Below, in pieces: positions 5,266 through 7,220 of a DNA stretch of 7,220 nucleotides. The stretch lies in assembly GCA_902783765.1 (NCBI GenBank), contig CACZSB010000023.1:1-7220 (forward strand), written 5' to 3'. How positions within the stretch are numbered: position 1 is the stretch's first letter; each line of letters starts with the position of its first letter. The notes under the pieces are model-generated. The model worked only from the letters and a program-made list of their open reading frames with translations, was not told where the DNA came from and did not search any database. Both the position numbers and the translations under genes were made by a program. This DNA comes from an uncultured Lachnospiraceae bacterium. GTDB lineage: Bacteria; Bacillota; Clostridia; Lachnospirales; Lachnospiraceae.

Positions 5266-6240
5266 ATGAATGATTCTTTACTGGCTGCGGCCGTAAGCTT
5301 TTTTTGGGGTTTGATTTTTGTCCCCTCCCTGATTCCTATGCTCCGGAAACTGAAATTCGGTCAGCAAATCCGCAGCGACGGACCCCAGGGACACTTGAAG
5401 AAGGCCGGCACCCCCACCATGGGCGGCCTGGCTTTTATATTAGCCGTGACGGTCTGCTGTTTGCTGTTCTGGCAGCGGCTGGGAGCCGGGCTGCCCCTGC
5501 TTCTGGTATTTTTGGGCTGCGGGCTGATCGGTTTCACAGATGATTTCCTTGAAATTGTAAAGAAACAGAATGAAGGCTTGAAGCCTTTACAGAAACTGGC
5601 GCTGCAGATCCTGGCGGCGTCGGCCTTTTTCGCCTATTGGATGCTCAGTCAGGAAGAGCCTTTCCGGATTTTCCTGCCCTTCAGCGGCCGAAGCTGGGAT
5701 ATGCCCTGGTGGCTGTTTGTGCCTCTCTTTTTCCTGACCTTTTTGGGTACGGATAACGGGGTGAATTTAAACGACGGCATTGATGGTCTCTGTGCCAGCG
5801 TGACCCTGGTTATCAGCCTTTTCCTGGCCCTGCTGTCCGTTCATTATCAGGGGAATCTGGAGTGGATTTGCCTGGCAGTGGCAGGCAGTTTGCTGGCGTA
5901 TTTGATTTTCAATGTGAATCCGGCCAAATTGTTTATGGGGGACACGGGTTCTCTGGCTCTGGGGGGCTTTGTGGCGGGGGCCTTTATTATGCTCCGGCAG
6001 CCCCTCATGGTGCTGATCGCCGGCTTCATTTACTTTGCGGAAAGCCTTTCCGTGATCATTCAGCGTTATTATTTCAAGGGGACCCATGGGAAACGCTTTT
6101 TCCGAATGACCCCGATCCATCATCATTTCGAATTGGGAGGCTGGTCCGAGCCCCGGATCGTGATCGTATTTACCACGGTGACCCTGTGGTGCTGTGTATT
6201 GGCCTATTATCTGGCGGGAGGTTTCCATGGATTGGGATAA
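5266..6240 (+). CDS. mraY: Phospho-N-acetylmuramoyl-pentapeptide-transferase MraY
   Basis: MraY is a polytopic membrane enzyme that transfers phospho-MurNAc-pentapeptide from UDP to undecaprenyl phosphate, producing lipid I. The 324-residue product has the normal length and many hydrophobic helices, consistent with the family's ten. Diagnostic motifs are GTPTMGG (48-54), the Asp pair D92-D93 in GFTDDFLE, NLNDGIDGL (167-175, with D170 and D173), the catalytic-site MGDTGS (224-229, D226) and MTPIHHHFEL (281-290) followed by GGWSE. The family's usual SSNAVNLTDGLDGL appears here as TDNGVNLNDGIDGL, with the key Asn and Asp residues kept. The start at 5266 follows the PBP stop by 15 bases, with AAAGGA (5251-5256) spaced 9 bases. 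The last 14 bases overlap murD. Confidence 0.98.
   Translation: MNDSLLAAAVSFFWGLIFVPSLIPMLRKLKFGQQIRSDGPQGHLKKAGTPTMGGLAFILAVTVCCLLFWQRLGAGLPLLLVFLGCGLIGFTDDFLEIVKKQNEGLKPLQKLALQILAASAFFAYWMLSQEEPFRIFLPFSGRSWDMPWWLFVPLFFLTFLGTDNGVNLNDGIDGLCASVTLVISLFLALLSVHYQGNLEWICLAVAGSLLAYLIFNVNPAKLFMGDTGSLALGGFVAGAFIMLRQPLMVLIAGFIYFAESLSVIIQRYYFKGTHGKRFFRMTPIHHHFELGGWSEPRIVIVFTTVTLWCCVLAYYLAGGFHGLG
6213..6226 (+). promoter_or_regulatory. Ribosome binding site of murD inside mraY
   Basis: The strong Shine-Dalgarno GGGAGG (6216-6221) lies within the last codons of mraY, which encode the Ala-Gly-Gly of the C-terminus, and is 5 bases before the murD ATG at 6227. It fixes the murD start and suggests that translation of murD is coupled to that of mraY. 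Confidence 0.8.
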
Positions 6241-7220
6241 ACAAAAGGCAATTCTGGTGGCAGGCGCCGGCATCAGCGGTACCAATGCCCTGGACCTGAT
6301 TCTTCGGACGGGATACCGGCCCATACTGTATGACGGCAATCCCCAGGTGGATTTGGAGAAAATCTACACCAAGCTGGGGCGCCGGGATTTTGAAGTATGT
6401 CTGGGAGAATTGACGGATGCGGTCATTAGCCGGATTCAGTTCTGTGTTATGAGCCCCGGCATTCCCTTAAACCGCCCCTTTGTGGATCAGCTGCGGCGGG
6501 CGGGAGTGCCCCTGATCAGCGAAATCTCCCTGGCCTATCATTTTGCCAAGGGCAAAACCGGGGTGGTTACAGGCACTAACGGAAAAACCACCACCACCAC
6601 CCTTATCGGTCATATTATGGAGGCTTTTAATCCCAAGACCTTCACGGTGGGGAATATCGGTCGTCCTTATTCGGAACATGTGCTGAAAACAGAAGAGGAC
6701 AGTTTGACTGTTATTGAAATGTCCAGTTTTCAGATGGAAACCACGGAGGATATGGCACCTGATTTTTTGGTGATCACCAATATTCGGGCGGATCACCTGG
6801 ACCGCCACGGCAGCATGGAAGCCTACGTGGAACTTAAGAAAAAACTGTGTCGTCATCAAAGCCCCGAACAGTTTGTGGTGTACAATGGCGACGACCCCTG
6901 GCTTCAGGACATTCCCGGGATGACCCGGGCCCGGACCCGTTGCTTCAGCAGTCAAAGAGAGCTGGAGGAGGGCTGCTTTTTGCGGGGACAGGATATTATT
7001 CTCCGGGAGGGGGATGAGGAGCATCTCATCTGCGCTACGGACCAGATCCAGCTTTTGGGCATGCACAATTACGAGAATATTATGACGGGGATCGTGACCG
7101 CCCGGGCTCTGGGAGCCCCCATTCCCCTGATTCAGCGGCAGGTTTTAAGTTTTACCGCCGTGCCTCATCGGATGGAATTTGTTTGCAGCCATAAGGGAAT
7201 CCAGTTCTATAATGACTCCA
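6227..7220 (+). CDS. murD: UDP-N-acetylmuramoylalanine--D-glutamate ligase MurD (3' end outside window)
   Basis: MurD is the cytoplasmic ATP-dependent ligase that adds D-glutamate to UDP-MurNAc-L-Ala. The frame is open to the window edge, giving 331 residues of a protein that usually has about 450, so this is about the first three quarters. The N-terminal Rossmann-like UDP-binding domain shows VAGAGISG (11-18) and SPGIP (76-80). The central ATPase domain has the P-loop GTNGKTTTT (116-124), NIGRPY (143-148), EMSSFQME (164-171) and TNIRADHLDRHGS (184-196), with the Mur-family Lys near 204-206 likely equivalent to the carbamylated lysine. MHNYEN (279-284) and AVPHRME (311-317) follow at the start of the C-terminal domain. 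The window ends within the conserved YNDS of the usual NDSKAT-type motif. No defect is visible. The gene overlaps mraY by 14 bases. Confidence 0.97.
   Translation, partial: MDWDKQKAILVAGAGISGTNALDLILRTGYRPILYDGNPQVDLEKIYTKLGRRDFEVCLGELTDAVISRIQFCVMSPGIPLNRPFVDQLRRAGVPLISEISLAYHFAKGKTGVVTGTNGKTTTTTLIGHIMEAFNPKTFTVGNIGRPYSEHVLKTEEDSLTVIEMSSFQMETTEDMAPDFLVITNIRADHLDRHGSMEAYVELKKKLCRHQSPEQFVVYNGDDPWLQDIPGMTRARTRCFSSQRELEEGCFLRGQDIILREGDEEHLICATDQIQLLGMHNYENIMTGIVTARALGAPIPLIQRQVLSFTAVPHRMEFVCSHKGIQFYNDS

Noticed and set aside
5767..6339. Minus-strand open frame across the mraY/murD junction
   Set aside because: It is antisense to two well-identified genes and has no recognisable features.
6467..7066. 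Minus-strand open frame opposite murD
   Set aside because: The plus strand encodes a clear MurD with all motifs, so this is a shadow.

Overview
The window holds the start of a division and cell-wall (dcw) cluster from a Gram-positive bacterium, most likely one of the Clostridia and plausibly Lachnospiraceae-like. Evidence for this is the gene order mraZ-rsmH-ftsL-pbp-mraY-murD, the AAAGGAG-type ribosome binding sites, Clostridia-like variants of Lgt (GGLAIYGG) and RsmH (a CxC...CxC cluster), and moderately G+C-rich coding sequence. The taxonomic call is an inference from sequence style; no search was run.

Layout: (1) 3-293 is the C-terminal end of an unidentified gene. (2) 322-1242 is lgt (prolipoprotein diacylglyceryl transferase), 28 bases downstream of it and probably cotranscribed. 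(3) 1243-1514 is the only long non-coding stretch. It contains a strong Rho-independent terminator (1315-1344), an A/T-rich tract, a probable sigma-A promoter (1381-1409) and four 10-bp-phased GTGGT-type boxes (1419-1453), which look like the MraZ operator. (4) 1515-7220 is a tightly packed, same-strand dcw operon: mraZ, rsmH, an ftsL-like gene, a class B penicillin-binding protein, mraY and murD (cut by the right edge). Gaps are 15-34 bases or are replaced by short overlaps (17 bases for ftsL/pbp, 14 for mraY/murD).

How the genes work together: MraZ probably represses its own operon by binding the boxes just downstream of the promoter. RsmH methylates 16S rRNA. The FtsL-like protein and the class B PBP belong to the septal synthesis machinery. 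MurD makes UDP-MurNAc-L-Ala-D-Glu in the cytoplasm, and MraY later transfers the finished UDP-MurNAc-pentapeptide to undecaprenyl phosphate to make lipid I. Lgt, in the preceding transcription unit, lipidates prolipoproteins.

No previously undescribed system is supported. The most interesting parts are the well-preserved four-box MraZ operator, the structured lgt-mraZ intergenic region (which may be a dispersed repeat), and a glycine-to-serine change in the Lgt signature motif.
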